Source: Streptomyces sp. TSRI0281
Lineage (GTDB): Bacteria; Actinomycetota; Actinomycetes; Streptomycetales; Streptomycetaceae
Assembly: GCF_001905125.1 (NCBI RefSeq)
Contig: NZ_LWLE01000002.1
Span: 336,741-400,740 of the forward strand
Length of the DNA stretch: 64,000 nucleotides
Direction of reading: 5' to 3'
Below are positions 1 through 9,400 of this stretch, piece after piece. The notes under the pieces are model-generated. The model ran no database searches. It was not told the DNA's origin and worked only from the letters and a program-made list of their open reading frames with translations. Positions within the stretch are counted from its first letter, which is position 1. Every line of letters starts with the position of its first letter. A program made the translations under genes and the position numbers.

Positions 1-975
1 GTCCTGATCGCCGCAGTCGCCCTCACCGTCGCCGGATGCAGCGGCTCCGGCGGAAAGAACTCCGAGGACACCTCCGGCAGCGGCGGCGGGGGCGGCGGCA
101 GGACGGTCTCCACGCCCCGGATGAAGATCGCGATGGTGACGCACTCGGGGGAGGGCGACACCTTCTGGGACATCGTCCAGAACGGTGCCGAACAGGCCGC
201 GGCCAAGGACAACGTCGAATTCCTGTACTCCGCGAACAAGGAGGGCAGGGAACAGGCCCAGCTCGTCCAGGCCGCCATCGACCAGAAGGTCGACGGCATC
301 GTCGTCACCCTCGCCAAACCCGAAGCGGTCAAGGCCGTCGTCGCCAAGGCCGTGAGAGCGGGCATCCCCGTCGTCACGATCAACTCCGGGGCACGGTTCT
401 CCACCGAGGTCGGCGCACTGGGCCACATCGGGCAGGACGAGGCCGTGGCGGGCGAGGCCGTCGGCAGCGAGCTGAACGCGCGCGGCCGGAAGAAGGCCGT
501 CTGCGTCATCCACGAACAGGGCAACGTGTCACTCGAAGAGCGCTGCGCCGGAGTGGCCAAGACCTTCGGCGGGACCGTCGAGAACCTCAACGTCGAAGGC
601 ACCAACATGCCCGCCGCCACCTCCTCCATCGAGGCCAAGCTCCAGGCGGACACGGGCATCGACGCGATCGTCACCCTCGGCGCCCCCTTCGCCGCCGCCT
701 CCGTCAAGGCCAAGAAGGGCTCCGGTTCCACCGCGGAGGTCGACACCTTCGACCTCAACGCCGAAGTGGTCGGGCGCCTCAAGGCCGAGGAGGTCGGCTT
801 CGCCGTCGACCAGCAGCCCTACCTCCAGGGCTATCTCGCCGTCGACGGACTGTGGCTCAACCGGACCAACGGAAATGTCGTCGGCGGCGGGAAGCCGGTG
901 CTCACCGGACCGGCGATCGTCACCGCGAAGGACGTACCGGAGCTGGAGAAATTCACCGCGCGCGGCACCCGGTGA
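1..975 (+). CDS. Sugar ABC transporter substrate-binding lipoprotein (5' end cut by window edge)
   Basis: Extracellular solute-binding protein of the ribose/xylose type, expected to be lipid-anchored outside the membrane and to deliver a sugar to the permease encoded downstream. The frame is open from base 1 and ends in TGA at 973-975, so the true start lies outside the window. The visible part opens with a hydrophobic signal peptide ending in the lipobox TVAGC (Cys about residue 13 of the visible part), then a Gly/Ser linker, then a type I periplasmic-binding fold beginning KIAMVTHSG with the typical EQAQLVQAAI and VTLAKPEAV segments. It is followed by a close paralogue (roughly 70% identical by eye). 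The ligand cannot be read from sequence. Confidence 0.9.
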   Translation, partial: VLIAAVALTVAGCSGSGGKNSEDTSGSGGGGGGRTVSTPRMKIAMVTHSGEGDTFWDIVQNGAEQAAAKDNVEFLYSANKEGREQAQLVQAAIDQKVDGIVVTLAKPEAVKAVVAKAVRAGIPVVTINSGARFSTEVGALGHIGQDEAVAGEAVGSELNARGRKKAVCVIHEQGNVSLEERCAGVAKTFGGTVENLNVEGTNMPAATSSIEAKLQADTGIDAIVTLGAPFAAASVKAKKGSGSTAEVDTFDLNAEVVGRLKAEEVGFAVDQQPYLQGYLAVDGLWLNRTNGNVVGGGKPVLTGPAIVTAKDVPELEKFTARGTR

Positions 976-1127
976 ACCGCCGGCGCGCCACCGCGACCCG
1001 CCCCCGCCCGGCCCCTGCCGGGCGATGCCGTGCGGGGCTCGGGGATACTTGGGCAGCCGGGCCGGGACAGCGCTCCCCCCGGCTCCTCCAAGCAGCACAG
1101 CGAGCAGCACAAGAAGGGCACGGCGTC

Positions 1128-2138
1128 GTGGCAAGGGTTCGGACAGGGGTACGCGCGATGGGCGCCGTGCTGGCAGCGGTGCTCGGCGCCTCCCTCGTGG
1201 GATGCAGCAGCACCGGTGGCAAGCGGGCGGAAGAACGCGCGGCCGAGGCCGCCGAGGGCCGGTCCGCGGTGACCACACCCCGCTGGACCTTCGCCATGGT
1301 CACCCACTCGGGCGACGGCGACACCTTCTGGGACATCGTCCAGAAGGGCTCCGAGCAGGCGGCCGTCAAGGACAACATCAACTTCCTGTACTCGCACAAC
1401 GACGAGGCGCAGCAGCAGGCCCAGCTCGTCCAGACCGCCATCGACAAGAAGGTCGACGGGCTGATCGTCACGCTCGCCAAGCCCGACGCCATGAAGGCCG
1501 TGGTGGCCAAGGCCGTCAAGGCCGGTATCCCGGTCATCACGGTGAACTCGGGCTCCGCGGAGTCCAAGGCGTTCGGCGCCCTCACCCACATCGGCCAGGA
1601 CGAGTCCATCGCCGGTGAGGCCGTCGGCGACGAGCTGGACAAGCGGGGCCGCAAGAAGGCCCTGTGCATCCTGCACGAGCAGGGCAACGTCGGCCATGAG
1701 CAGCGCTGCGCGGGGGCGAAGAAGTCCTTCGCCGGCACGATGCAGAACCTGTACGTCGACGGCACCAACATGCCCGATGTCCAGGCGTCCATCGAGGCCA
1801 AGCTCCAGGCCGACAAGAGCATCGACGCGGTCGTCACCCTCGGCGCGCCGTTCGCCGACGCCGCCGTCCAGGCCAAGGCGACCGCGGGCAGCACGGCGGA
1901 GATCGACACCTTCGACCTGAACGCCAAGGTCGCCGCCGGGCTCAAGGAGAAGAAGCTCGGCTTCGCCGTCGACCAGCAGCCCTACCTCCAGGGCTACGAG
2001 GCCGTCGACCTGCTCTGGCTCTACCGCTACAACCGCAATGTGCTCGGCGGCGGCCTGCCCGTCCTGACCGGCCCGCAGGTCATCACGTCCGACGACGCCG
2101 ACGCGCTCGCCGCATACACGAAGCGGGGGACCCGATGA
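1128..2138 (+). CDS. Sugar ABC transporter substrate-binding lipoprotein, second tandem copy
   Basis: Second solute-binding lipoprotein for the same ABC importer. I chose GTG 1128 because an AAGAAGG-like ribosome site lies about ten bases upstream and it gives an Arg-containing N-region before the hydrophobic core; ATG 1158 is the alternative. The lipobox is SLVGC, followed by a charged linker and the binding fold (AMVTHSGDGDTFWDIVQ at the start of the mature domain). It matches the preceding protein almost end to end, including the final GTR, so the pair arose by tandem duplication. The stop overlaps the permease ATG (ATGA), which suggests translational coupling with the membrane component. 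Confidence 0.92.
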   Translation: MARVRTGVRAMGAVLAAVLGASLVGCSSTGGKRAEERAAEAAEGRSAVTTPRWTFAMVTHSGDGDTFWDIVQKGSEQAAVKDNINFLYSHNDEAQQQAQLVQTAIDKKVDGLIVTLAKPDAMKAVVAKAVKAGIPVITVNSGSAESKAFGALTHIGQDESIAGEAVGDELDKRGRKKALCILHEQGNVGHEQRCAGAKKSFAGTMQNLYVDGTNMPDVQASIEAKLQADKSIDAVVTLGAPFADAAVQAKATAGSTAEIDTFDLNAKVAAGLKEKKLGFAVDQQPYLQGYEAVDLLWLYRYNRNVLGGGLPVLTGPQVITSDDADALAAYTKRGTR

Positions 2139-3217
2139 GCGGGACCGGACAGCCCGCGGCTCCGGCCCCGGCTCCGGCTCCGGCCCCGTCCAAGGGCGGT
2201 GCCGACGAGCGGCTGCTCCGCACCTCGCCGCTGCGCAGGCTGCTCGGCCGTCCCGAGCTCGGTTCGGTCGTCGGCGCGGCGGCCGTCTTCCTTTTCTTCA
2301 CGATCGTCGCGGACAGCTTCCTCCAGGCATCCAGCCTGGGCACGGTGCTGTACGCGGCCTCCACCATCGGGATCATGGCGGCGCCGGTGGCGCTGCTGAT
2401 GATCGGCGGCGAGTTCGACCTCTCCGCCGGTGTGCTGGTCACCAGCTCCGCGCTGATCTCCTCGATGTTCAGCTACCAGATGACGGCCAACGTCTGGGTC
2501 GGCGTCTTCGTGTCCCTGCTGGTCACCCTGGCCGTCGGCGCGTTCAACGGCTTCATGCTGACCCGAACCAAGCTGCCGAGCTTCATCATCACGCTCGGTA
2601 CGTTCCTGATGCTGACCGGACTCAACCTCGGTTTCACCAAGCTGATCAGCGACACCGTCTCGACCAAGGCGATCGGCGACATGGAGGGCTTCGAATCGGC
2701 CCGCAAGGTGTTCGCCTCCCAGCTGACGATCGGTGACGTCGAGTTCAAGGTCACCATCCTGTGGTGGGCGGCGCTCGTCGCGGTCGCCACCTGGATCCTG
2801 CTCCGTACCCGCTTCGGCAACTGGATCTTCGCCGTCGGCGGTGAGGCCGACGCGGCCCGCGCGGTCGGCGTCCCGGTGATCCGTACGAAGATCGGCCTCT
2901 ACCTCGGCGTGGCCTTCGCCGCCTGGGTCTCCGGGCAGCACCTGCTGTTCAGCTACGACGTCGTCCAGTCCGGCGAGGGCGTCGGCAACGAGCTGACGTA
3001 CATCATCGCGGCCGTCATCGGCGGCTGCCTGATCACCGGCGGCTACGGCTCCGCGATCGGCTCCGCGGTCGGTGCCTTCATCTTCGGCATGACCAGCAAG
3101 GGCATCGTGTACGCGGAGTGGAACCCGGACTGGTTCAAGTTCTTCCTGGGAGCGATGCTGCTCCTGGCCACCCTGCTCAACGCATGGGTACGCAAGCGCG
3201 CGGAGGCGACAAAGTGA
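2135..3217 (+). CDS. Sugar ABC transporter permease (RbsC-like)
   Basis: Integral membrane permease of the branched/ribose-type family, forming the channel of the importer with the ATPase encoded next. The N-terminus is a cytosolic Pro/Ala stretch (about residues 5-25), followed by about ten hydrophobic segments; the GGEFDLSAG motif near residue 90 and a conserved [12 protein letters not shown] loop near residue 235 are typical of this family. At 360 aa it has the usual length. The start overlaps the upstream stop by ATGA and the end overlaps the next GTG (GTGA), so the genes form one tight operon. The substrate is inferred to be a sugar from the neighbouring ROK kinase. Confidence 0.92.
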   Translation: MSGTGQPAAPAPAPAPAPSKGGADERLLRTSPLRRLLGRPELGSVVGAAAVFLFFTIVADSFLQASSLGTVLYAASTIGIMAAPVALLMIGGEFDLSAGVLVTSSALISSMFSYQMTANVWVGVFVSLLVTLAVGAFNGFMLTRTKLPSFIITLGTFLMLTGLNLGFTKLISDTVSTKAIGDMEGFESARKVFASQLTIGDVEFKVTILWWAALVAVATWILLRTRFGNWIFAVGGEADAARAVGVPVIRTKIGLYLGVAFAAWVSGQHLLFSYDVVQSGEGVGNELTYIIAAVIGGCLITGGYGSAIGSAVGAFIFGMTSKGIVYAEWNPDWFKFFLGAMLLLATLLNAWVRKRAEATK

Positions 3218-4044
3218 CGGCCGACCGGGCACTCGTCGAGCTGGCCGACGTAGCCAAGTTCTACGGCAACATCAAGGCGCTGGAACACGTCTCGCTGGTG
3301 GTCCACGCGGGCGAGATCACCTGTGTCCTCGGCGACAACGGGGCCGGCAAGTCCACGCTCATCAAGATCATCGCGGGGCTGCACCGGCACGACGCCGGGA
3401 CCTTCCTGATCGATGGCGAGGTGACCACCCTCGCCAACCCGCGCGACGCCCTGGACCGGGGCATCGCCACCGTCTACCAGGACCTCGCCGTCGTCCCCCT
3501 CATGCCGGTCTGGCGGAACTTCTTCCTCGGCTCCGAGCCGACGATCGGCTCCGGGCCCCTCAAGCGCCTCGATGTGCGCCGGATGCGCGAGACGACCCGC
3601 TCCGAGCTGCTGCGCATGGGGATCGACCTGCGCGACGTCGACCAGCCGATCGGCACCCTGTCCGGCGGCGAGCGCCAGTGCGTGGCGATCGCCCGCGCCG
3701 TCTACTTCGGCGCCAAGGTCCTCGTCCTGGACGAGCCGACGGCGGCACTCGGCGTCAAGCAGTCCGGTGTCGTCCTCAAGTACGTCGCGGCCGCCAGGGA
3801 CGCCGGGCTCGGCGTGGTTCTCATCACGCACAACCCGCACCACGCCTACCTCGTGGGGGACCGGTTCGTGCTGCTCAAGCGCGGCGCGATGTCGGGCAGC
3901 CACACCAAGGACGAGATCACCCTGGACGAGCTCACCCGCCAGATGGCGGGCGGCAGCGAGCTCGACGAGCTCAGCCACGAGCTGGAGCGCACCCCCGCGC
4001 CCGGCCGTCCCGAGGGGCCCGGGGCGGGCGACGGCACGCCGTAG
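3214..4044 (+). CDS. Sugar ABC transporter ATP-binding protein
   Basis: Nucleotide-binding subunit of the sugar importer. GTG 3214 is chosen because it follows GGAGG by a normal distance and overlaps the permease stop (GTGA). Motifs in order: Walker [10 protein letters not shown] (about residue 38), Q-loop VYQD, signature LSGGERQ (about 149), Walker [12 protein letters not shown] (about 169) and the H-loop ITH. It has only one nucleotide-binding domain (276 aa), whereas RbsA-type proteins carry two fused domains, so it probably works as a homodimer. The C-terminus is a Pro/Gly-rich tail. Confidence 0.92.
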   Translation: MTADRALVELADVAKFYGNIKALEHVSLVVHAGEITCVLGDNGAGKSTLIKIIAGLHRHDAGTFLIDGEVTTLANPRDALDRGIATVYQDLAVVPLMPVWRNFFLGSEPTIGSGPLKRLDVRRMRETTRSELLRMGIDLRDVDQPIGTLSGGERQCVAIARAVYFGAKVLVLDEPTAALGVKQSGVVLKYVAAARDAGLGVVLITHNPHHAYLVGDRFVLLKRGAMSGSHTKDEITLDELTRQMAGGSELDELSHELERTPAPGRPEGPGAGDGTP

Positions 4045-4178
4045 TGGAGGCACGGCTTCCGGCGCGGCCGACCCCGCCCACCGGCCCCGGGGGTCCGGCA
4101 GTGGCAGAATCGAGCGCGGTGGACGCCGTCCGCCGCCGGTAGCAGCACCCGACCGGCCCTCCAGACCCCGCAGGGACG

Positions 4179-5345
4179 ATGAGCACGTACCGCGACTTCA
4201 CACACCGCGGCTCCGCCCGCGCCACCGTCCTCAAGACCGTCGGCACCAGGGAGCGGCGCTCGCACCTCACCGCGCCCCGCGTCCCGACCGTCGGCATCGA
4301 CATCGGCGGGACGAAGGTGATGGCCGGCGTCGTCGACGCGGACGGCAACATCCTGGAGCAGCTGCGCACCGAGACCCCGGACAAGTCCAAGAGCCCCAAG
4401 GTCGTCGAGGACACCATCGTCGAGCTGGTCCTGGACCTCTCCGACCGGCACGACGTGCACGCCGTGGGCATCGGCGCGGCGGGCTGGGTGGACGCCGACC
4501 GCTCGAAGGTCCTGTTCGCCCCCCACCTCGCCTGGCGCGACGAACCCCTGCGCGACGCGATCGCCTCCCGCCTCGTTGTCCCCGTCATGGTCGACAACGA
4601 CGCCAATACGGCGGCCTGGGCGGAATGGCGCTTCGGCGCGGGCCGCGGCGAGGACCACCTCGTCATGATCACGCTCGGCACCGGCATCGGCGGCGCGATC
4701 CTGGAGGACGGCCAGGTCAAGCGGGGAAAGTACGGCGTCGCGGGTGAGTTCGGCCACATGCAGGTCGTCCCCGGCGGCCACCGCTGCCCCTGCGGCAACC
4801 GCGGCTGCTGGGAGCAGTACAGCTCCGGCAACGCGCTGGTGCGCGAGGCCAGGGAGCTGGCCGCGGCGGACTCCCCGGTCGCGCACTATCTGCTGGACCG
4901 GGTCAAGGGCAACATCCCCGACATCACCGGGCCGCTCATCACCGAACTGGCCCGGGAGGGCGATGCGATGTGCATCGAGCTCCTCCAGGACATCGGCCAG
5001 TGGCTCGGTGTCGGCATCGCCAACCTGGCCGCCGCGCTCGACCCGTCCTGCTTTGTGATCGGAGGCGGCGTCAGCGCCGCCGACGACCTGCTGATCGGCC
5101 CCGCCAGGGATGCCTTCAAGCGGCATCTCACGGGGCGCGGCTATCGCCCCGAGGCCCGGATCGCGAAGGCCCAGCTCGGCCCCGAGGCGGGTATGGTCGG
5201 CGCCGCGGACCTGGCCCGACTGGTCGCCCGCAGATTCCGCCGGGCCAACCGCCGCCGCGTGGAGCGGTACGAGCGGTACGCGCAGATCTACGACCAGGCC
5301 GCGAGCACCATCCGCAACACGCGATCCACCCGCACCGCCGACTGA
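4179..5345 (+). CDS. ROK family sugar kinase (glucokinase-like)
   Basis: Cytosolic ATP-dependent kinase of the ROK family, probably phosphorylating the hexose brought in by the preceding transporter. The start ATG follows an AGGGA ribosome site. The phosphate-binding motif GIDIGGTKVMAGV lies near residue 40, a VDNDANTAAWAEW motif with the catalytic Asp near 140, and the ROK zinc-binding cluster CPCGNRGCWEQY near residue 207. The first ~35 residues and the basic C-terminal ~40 residues are extensions beyond the catalytic fold. There is no N-terminal winged helix, so it is an enzyme rather than an ROK repressor. It lies 134 bp downstream of the ATPase gene and may share the transcript. Confidence 0.88.
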   Translation: MSTYRDFTHRGSARATVLKTVGTRERRSHLTAPRVPTVGIDIGGTKVMAGVVDADGNILEQLRTETPDKSKSPKVVEDTIVELVLDLSDRHDVHAVGIGAAGWVDADRSKVLFAPHLAWRDEPLRDAIASRLVVPVMVDNDANTAAWAEWRFGAGRGEDHLVMITLGTGIGGAILEDGQVKRGKYGVAGEFGHMQVVPGGHRCPCGNRGCWEQYSSGNALVREARELAAADSPVAHYLLDRVKGNIPDITGPLITELAREGDAMCIELLQDIGQWLGVGIANLAAALDPSCFVIGGGVSAADDLLIGPARDAFKRHLTGRGYRPEARIAKAQLGPEAGMVGAADLARLVARRFRRANRRRVERYERYAQIYDQAASTIRNTRSTRTAD

Positions 5346-5422
5346 ACCGCGGCCGCGCCGCGCGGCGTCCTCCGGCCAGTGACCGCATCCGCAGCAGCCG
5401 CAGTACCAAGGGAACTCCGATC

Positions 5423-6019
5423 ATGACCGCAGCCGAGCACCCCGTCGTGCCGCGCCAGTCCGTTCCGCCGGGCGACGGCGACGGCAAGCCTCCCCAGGAC
5501 CGCCGCCGGGTGATCCGCAGACGGCTGATCACGGCGACGATCATCGTGCTGCTGATCGGTATCCCGGCCGGCTATCTGCTGATCTCCGCAGGCCAGAGCC
5601 GCCGCTCCGGCAAGGACAAGGAGGCCGAGGCATCCGCGCAGGGACTCCGTGAGGACTGGCCGTCCGGGATGCAGCGGCGGATCTTCGAGGTGCCGATCCC
5701 CGGCAACGCGTCGGGGGTTCAGTACTACGAGACCAACAACTGGAAGGCCAGCCGGTTGTATGTGAAGTTCCGTACGACATCTGCCGGTCTCGACCGGTTC
5801 CTGTCCGGCGTCGGAACGGGCCGCGCCGCCCTGAAACCGGGGGCGGTGACCATCGGTGAACGCGATATCAAGATCAGCGACTGGTACTTCGGGCCCGGTG
5901 TGTTCTGGGCGGGTACGACCCACACCAACAAGGACCCGCGCCCCACCCAGAACATCACCGTCAACATGACCGATCCGGCCGGCCCCGTCGTGTATGTCGT
6001 TTCCGCGGCGACCCCCTGA
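5423..6019 (+). CDS. Hypothetical single-pass membrane protein
   Basis: I do not recognise a named family. ATG 5423 has a GGAA ribosome site about eight bases upstream. The 198 aa protein has a basic cytosolic N-terminus (RRRVIRRRL), one transmembrane segment at about residues 36-55, and an external domain of about 130 residues with conserved-looking aromatic positions (WYFGPGVFWAG). The topology suggests a membrane-anchored extracytoplasmic domain. It sits between the ROK kinase and the PcaL-like gene on the same strand without obvious functional coupling. Confidence 0.75.
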   Translation: MTAAEHPVVPRQSVPPGDGDGKPPQDRRRVIRRRLITATIIVLLIGIPAGYLLISAGQSRRSGKDKEAEASAQGLREDWPSGMQRRIFEVPIPGNASGVQYYETNNWKASRLYVKFRTTSAGLDRFLSGVGTGRAALKPGAVTIGERDIKISDWYFGPGVFWAGTTHTNKDPRPTQNITVNMTDPAGPVVYVVSAATP

Positions 6020-6055
6020 CCGCGACCCGACAGCGCGCTCACTAACCTGGAGCGA

Positions 6056-7837
6056 GTGAGTGAAGTGAGCGACACGACCCCGCAGCCCGCGCCGGCCCCG
6101 CAGCCCGCCGCCCCGGTACCCATAGCCCCGCAGGCCCCTGCGGCCCCGCACGCGGTACAGGCCCCGGTGGTCCCGCACGCGGTACAGGCCCCCTTGGCCC
6201 CGCACGCCCTTGTGGCCCCGCAGCACCACCCCATGTCCCCGCAGCCCGCACCGGCCCTCGTCGCCCCGCAGCCCGCACAGGCCGCCCCCGCCCCGCAGGG
6301 GCCACCGGCCCTGGTCGCCCCGCAGGCCGCACAGGCCGCCCCCGCCCCGCAGCCGGGCCGGGGCGAGCAGCCCGCGTACATCGCTCCGGCCCCGCAGCCC
6401 GCACCCCCGCACGCCGCCCACGTCCCCGCGCCCCCTGTCCCCGCGCCCCCGCACGCGGTACGGGCCCCGGTGGTCCCGCAGGCGGTAGAGGCCCTCACGC
6501 CTCCGCAGGCCCCGATACCTCCGCAGGCCCCGCACGCCGCTCAGGCGCCCGTGCCCCCGCCCGCCCCTCAGGCCCCGCAGACCCTTCAGTACCGCTTCGA
6601 CGGGCCGGACGACGCGCCCGTCCTGGTGATCGGCCCCTCACTGGGGACCACCTGGCACATGTGGGACCGGCAGATACCCGAGCTGTCCCAGCACTGGCGC
6701 GTCTTCCGCTACGACCTGCCGGGCCACGGCGGCGCCCCCGCCCACCCCGCCACCGCCGTCGCGGAGCTGGCGGACCGGCTGCTCGCCACCCTCGACAGCC
6801 TCGGTGTCCAGCGCTTCGGGTACGCGGGCTGCTCCATCGGCGGCGCGATCGGCGCCGAGCTCGCCCTGCGCCATCCGCACCGGGTGGCCTCGCTGGCCCT
6901 GGTGGCGGCCTCGCCCCGGTTCGGCAGTGCCGACGAGTTCCGCCAGCGCGGTGTGATCGTCCGGACCAACGGGCTGGAGCCGATGGCCCGCACCGCGCCG
7001 GAGCGCTGGTTCACCCCCGGTTTCGCCGCCGCCCAGCCCGCCATCGTCGAGTGGGCCGTGCAGATGGTCCGCACCACCGACCCCGGCTGCTACATCGCCG
7101 CCTGCGAGGCGCTGGCCGCCTTCGACATCCGCGCCGAACTCGGCCGCATCGGCGTCCCGACCCTCGTCCTGGTCGGCGCCGAGGACCAGGTCACCGGCCC
7201 CGCCGAGGCCCGCACCCTGGTCGCGGGCATCCCGGACGCCCGGCTCGCCCTGGTCCCCGGCGCCTCCCACCTCGCCCCCGTCGAACAGCCCGGCGCCGTC
7301 TGTGACCTGCTCCTGACCCACTTCTCCACGGCCTGGCAGGACACCCTCGCCGCCATTCCGGTCCTGCCCGTCGTCCCGGCGCTCTCCGTCCCCTTCACCC
7401 CCGTCGCCGAGATCGCCCCCGCGGCAGCCCGGCCCGAGGCCGACGGCGCGGGCCGCGGCGATGTGCTCGACAGCGGTACGAAGATCCGCCGCGAGGTGCT
7501 GGGAGACGCCCATGTCGACGGGGTGAACGCCTCGTCCGACGCCTTCACCGAGGACTTCCAGGACCTCGTCACCCGGTACGCCTGGGGCGAGGTCTGGGCC
7601 CGGGAGGGGCTGGACCGCAGGACGCGCAGCTGCATCACGCTCACCGCGCTGGTCGCCTCCGGCCACCTCCACGGCCTGGCCGCGCACACGAGGGCGGCGC
7701 TGCGCAACGGGCTCACGCCCGCCGAGATCAAGGAAGTCCTGCTCCAGACCGCCGTGTACTGCGGCATTCCGGCCGCCGGTGCCGCCTTCGACATCGCGCG
7801 GTCCGTGATCCAGGAGGAAACCACACCGCCCGCGTAG
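6056..7837 (+). CDS. pcaL: PcaL-like fusion: 3-oxoadipate enol-lactonase + 4-carboxymuconolactone decarboxylase, with Pro/Ala-rich N-terminal tail
   Basis: Bifunctional protein expected to act in the beta-ketoadipate branch of aromatic catabolism. Residues ~175-430 are an alpha/beta hydrolase (PcaD-like) with nucleophile motif GCSIG (Ser about residue 260), an acid in GAEDQ and a His in GASHLAP. Residues ~468-593 are a carboxymuconolactone decarboxylase domain (PcaC-like). Residues ~8-172 are a low-complexity Ala/Pro/Gln tail that the family normally lacks; it contains a nearly exact 48-bp repeat (6251-6298 and 6305-6352). Start is GTG 6056. No other pca genes are nearby, so the physiological substrate is uncertain although the domain assignment is firm. 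Confidence 0.85.
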   Translation: MSEVSDTTPQPAPAPQPAAPVPIAPQAPAAPHAVQAPVVPHAVQAPLAPHALVAPQHHPMSPQPAPALVAPQPAQAAPAPQGPPALVAPQAAQAAPAPQPGRGEQPAYIAPAPQPAPPHAAHVPAPPVPAPPHAVRAPVVPQAVEALTPPQAPIPPQAPHAAQAPVPPPAPQAPQTLQYRFDGPDDAPVLVIGPSLGTTWHMWDRQIPELSQHWRVFRYDLPGHGGAPAHPATAVAELADRLLATLDSLGVQRFGYAGCSIGGAIGAELALRHPHRVASLALVAASPRFGSADEFRQRGVIVRTNGLEPMARTAPERWFTPGFAAAQPAIVEWAVQMVRTTDPGCYIAACEALAAFDIRAELGRIGVPTLVLVGAEDQVTGPAEARTLVAGIPDARLALVPGASHLAPVEQPGAVCDLLLTHFSTAWQDTLAAIPVLPVVPALSVPFTPVAEIAPAAARPEADGAGRGDVLDSGTKIRREVLGDAHVDGVNASSDAFTEDFQDLVTRYAWGEVWAREGLDRRTRSCITLTALVASGHLHGLAAHTRAALRNGLTPAEIKEVLLQTAVYCGIPAAGAAFDIARSVIQEETTPPA

Positions 7838-7850
7838 CAGGATGAGCGGC

Positions 7851-8498
7851 ATGAACGCATCGCCTCTCACACTCACCAAGAAGACGCACTCCTGCATCCG
7901 GATCGAGAAGGACGGGCAGGCGCTCGTCATCGACCCCGGCGGCTTCTCCGAGGACGACGCCGCGATCGGTGCCGACGTCATCCTGGTCACGCACGAACAC
8001 CCGGACCACTTCGACGAGGCGCGGCTGCGGGCCGGTCTCGCGGCCAACCCGGCGGCCGAGATCTGGACGCTGCGCAGTGTGGCCGATCAGCTCTCCGCCG
8101 CCTTCCCGGGGCGGGTGCACACCGTGGGGCACGGCGACACCTTCACCGCCGCGGGATTCGAGGTGGCCGTGCACGGAGAGCTGCACGCGGTGATCCACCC
8201 GGACATCCCGAGGGTCACCAACATCGGCTTCCTGGTGGACGGTTCGCTCTTCCATCCCGGGGACGCGCTCACCGTCCCCGACCGGCCGGTGGACACCCTG
8301 ATGCTCCCGGTGATGGCCCCGTGGAACAAGATCTCGGAGGTCATCGACTACGTACGCGAGGTCAGGCCGCGGCGCGCCATCGACATCCACGACGCGCTGC
8401 TCACCGATCTCGCGCGGCCCATCTACGACAACCAGATCGGCAGCCTCGGCGGCGCCGACCACGGCCGGCTGGCGCCCGGGGACGTCACGGAAGTCTGA
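7851..8498 (+). CDS. MBL-fold metallo-hydrolase
   Basis: Soluble metallo-beta-lactamase-fold hydrolase of the short UlaG-like type. The metal-binding motif HEHPDH occurs at about residue 46, further His residues follow (HGELHAVIHP), and PGDAL supplies the Asp ligand. ATG 7851 is preferred over ATG 7842 because AGGA lies at proper spacing upstream of 7851 but abuts 7842. The gene begins just 13 bp after the PcaL-like gene and is probably cotranscribed. The substrate is unknown; many relatives are annotated only by fold. Confidence 0.85.
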   Translation: MNASPLTLTKKTHSCIRIEKDGQALVIDPGGFSEDDAAIGADVILVTHEHPDHFDEARLRAGLAANPAAEIWTLRSVADQLSAAFPGRVHTVGHGDTFTAAGFEVAVHGELHAVIHPDIPRVTNIGFLVDGSLFHPGDALTVPDRPVDTLMLPVMAPWNKISEVIDYVREVRPRRAIDIHDALLTDLARPIYDNQIGSLGGADHGRLAPGDVTEV

Positions 8499-8506
8499 AC
8501 GGCCGA

Positions 8507-8533
8507 CCGGTCGCCGGACTGCCCGGCGACCGG
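8507..8533 (+). terminator. Hairpin terminator after MBL-fold gene
   Basis: Perfect 11-bp stem (CCGGTCGCCGG and its complement) with a 5-base loop, nine bases after the MBL gene stop. No T tract follows, as is usual in such GC-rich genomes. Confidence 0.65.
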
Positions 8534-8597
8534 ACGCACGGGCGCTCTAGGGCCGGACCGACGGCGACTGTCAGTGGGACCGGCTAGGTTTGCTGCC

Positions 8598-9377
8598 ATG
8601 CGCATCGCCACCTGGAACGTCAATTCGATCACCGCCCGGCTCCCGAGGCTGCTGGCCTGGCTGGAGAGCACCGGCACCGACGTGCTGTGCATCCAGGAGA
8701 CCAAGTGCACGGCCGAACAGTTCCCCTCCGACGAGTTGCGCGAGCTGGGCTACGAGTCCGCAGTCAACGCCACCGGCCGGTGGAACGGGGTCGCGCTGCT
8801 CTCCCGGGTCGGGCTCACCGATGTCGTCACGGGACTGCCGGACGGCCCGGAGTACGACGGGGTGCGGGAGCCGCGGGCGATCTCCGCGACCTGTGGCCCG
8901 GTCCGTGTCTGGTCGGTCTACGTGCCCAACGGCCGCGAGGTCGAGCACGCGCACTACGCGTACAAGCTGCGCTGGCTGGAGGCGCTCCAGAAGGCCGTGG
9001 CGGTGGACGCCGCGGGTGCGCTGCCGTTCGCGGTCCTGGGCGACTTCAATGTGGCCCCGACGGACGAGGACGTCTGGGACCCCGCGCCCTTCGAGGGCGC
9101 CACCCATGTCACCCCCGCCGAGCGCGCCGCCCTGGCGACGCTCCGGGAGGAGGGGCTGAGCGATGTGATGCCCCGCCCGCTCAAGTACGACCACCCGTAC
9201 ACCTTCTGGGACTACCGCGAGCTGCGCTTCCCGAAGAACAAGGGCATGCGCATCGACCTGGTCTACGGCAACGCCCCGTTCACGGCGGCGGTCAAGGACA
9301 GCTATGTCGACCGGGAGGAGCGCAAGGGCAAGGGCGCTTCCGACCACGCCCCGGTGGTCGTCGACCTCGACCTCTGA
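8598..9377 (+). CDS. xthA: Exodeoxyribonuclease III / AP endonuclease
   Basis: DNA repair nuclease of the ExoIII (XthA) type: cleaves at abasic sites and removes 3' blocking groups. The 259 aa protein starts MRIATWNVNSITARL, the canonical opening of this family with the Asn metal/phosphate residue; IQETKC carries the catalytic Glu, GDFNVAP the Asp/Asn pair and SDHAPV the terminal catalytic Asp-His. The chosen ATG 8598 gives exactly the family N-terminus; upstream in-frame sequence is not conserved. It appears monocistronic, framed by a terminator upstream and by the operator region of the next gene. Confidence 0.93.
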   Translation: MRIATWNVNSITARLPRLLAWLESTGTDVLCIQETKCTAEQFPSDELRELGYESAVNATGRWNGVALLSRVGLTDVVTGLPDGPEYDGVREPRAISATCGPVRVWSVYVPNGREVEHAHYAYKLRWLEALQKAVAVDAAGALPFAVLGDFNVAPTDEDVWDPAPFEGATHVTPAERAALATLREEGLSDVMPRPLKYDHPYTFWDYRELRFPKNKGMRIDLVYGNAPFTAAVKDSYVDREERKGKGASDHAPVVVDLDL

Positions 9378-9400
9378 GCGGCGGCAGCGGGATCTACTGA

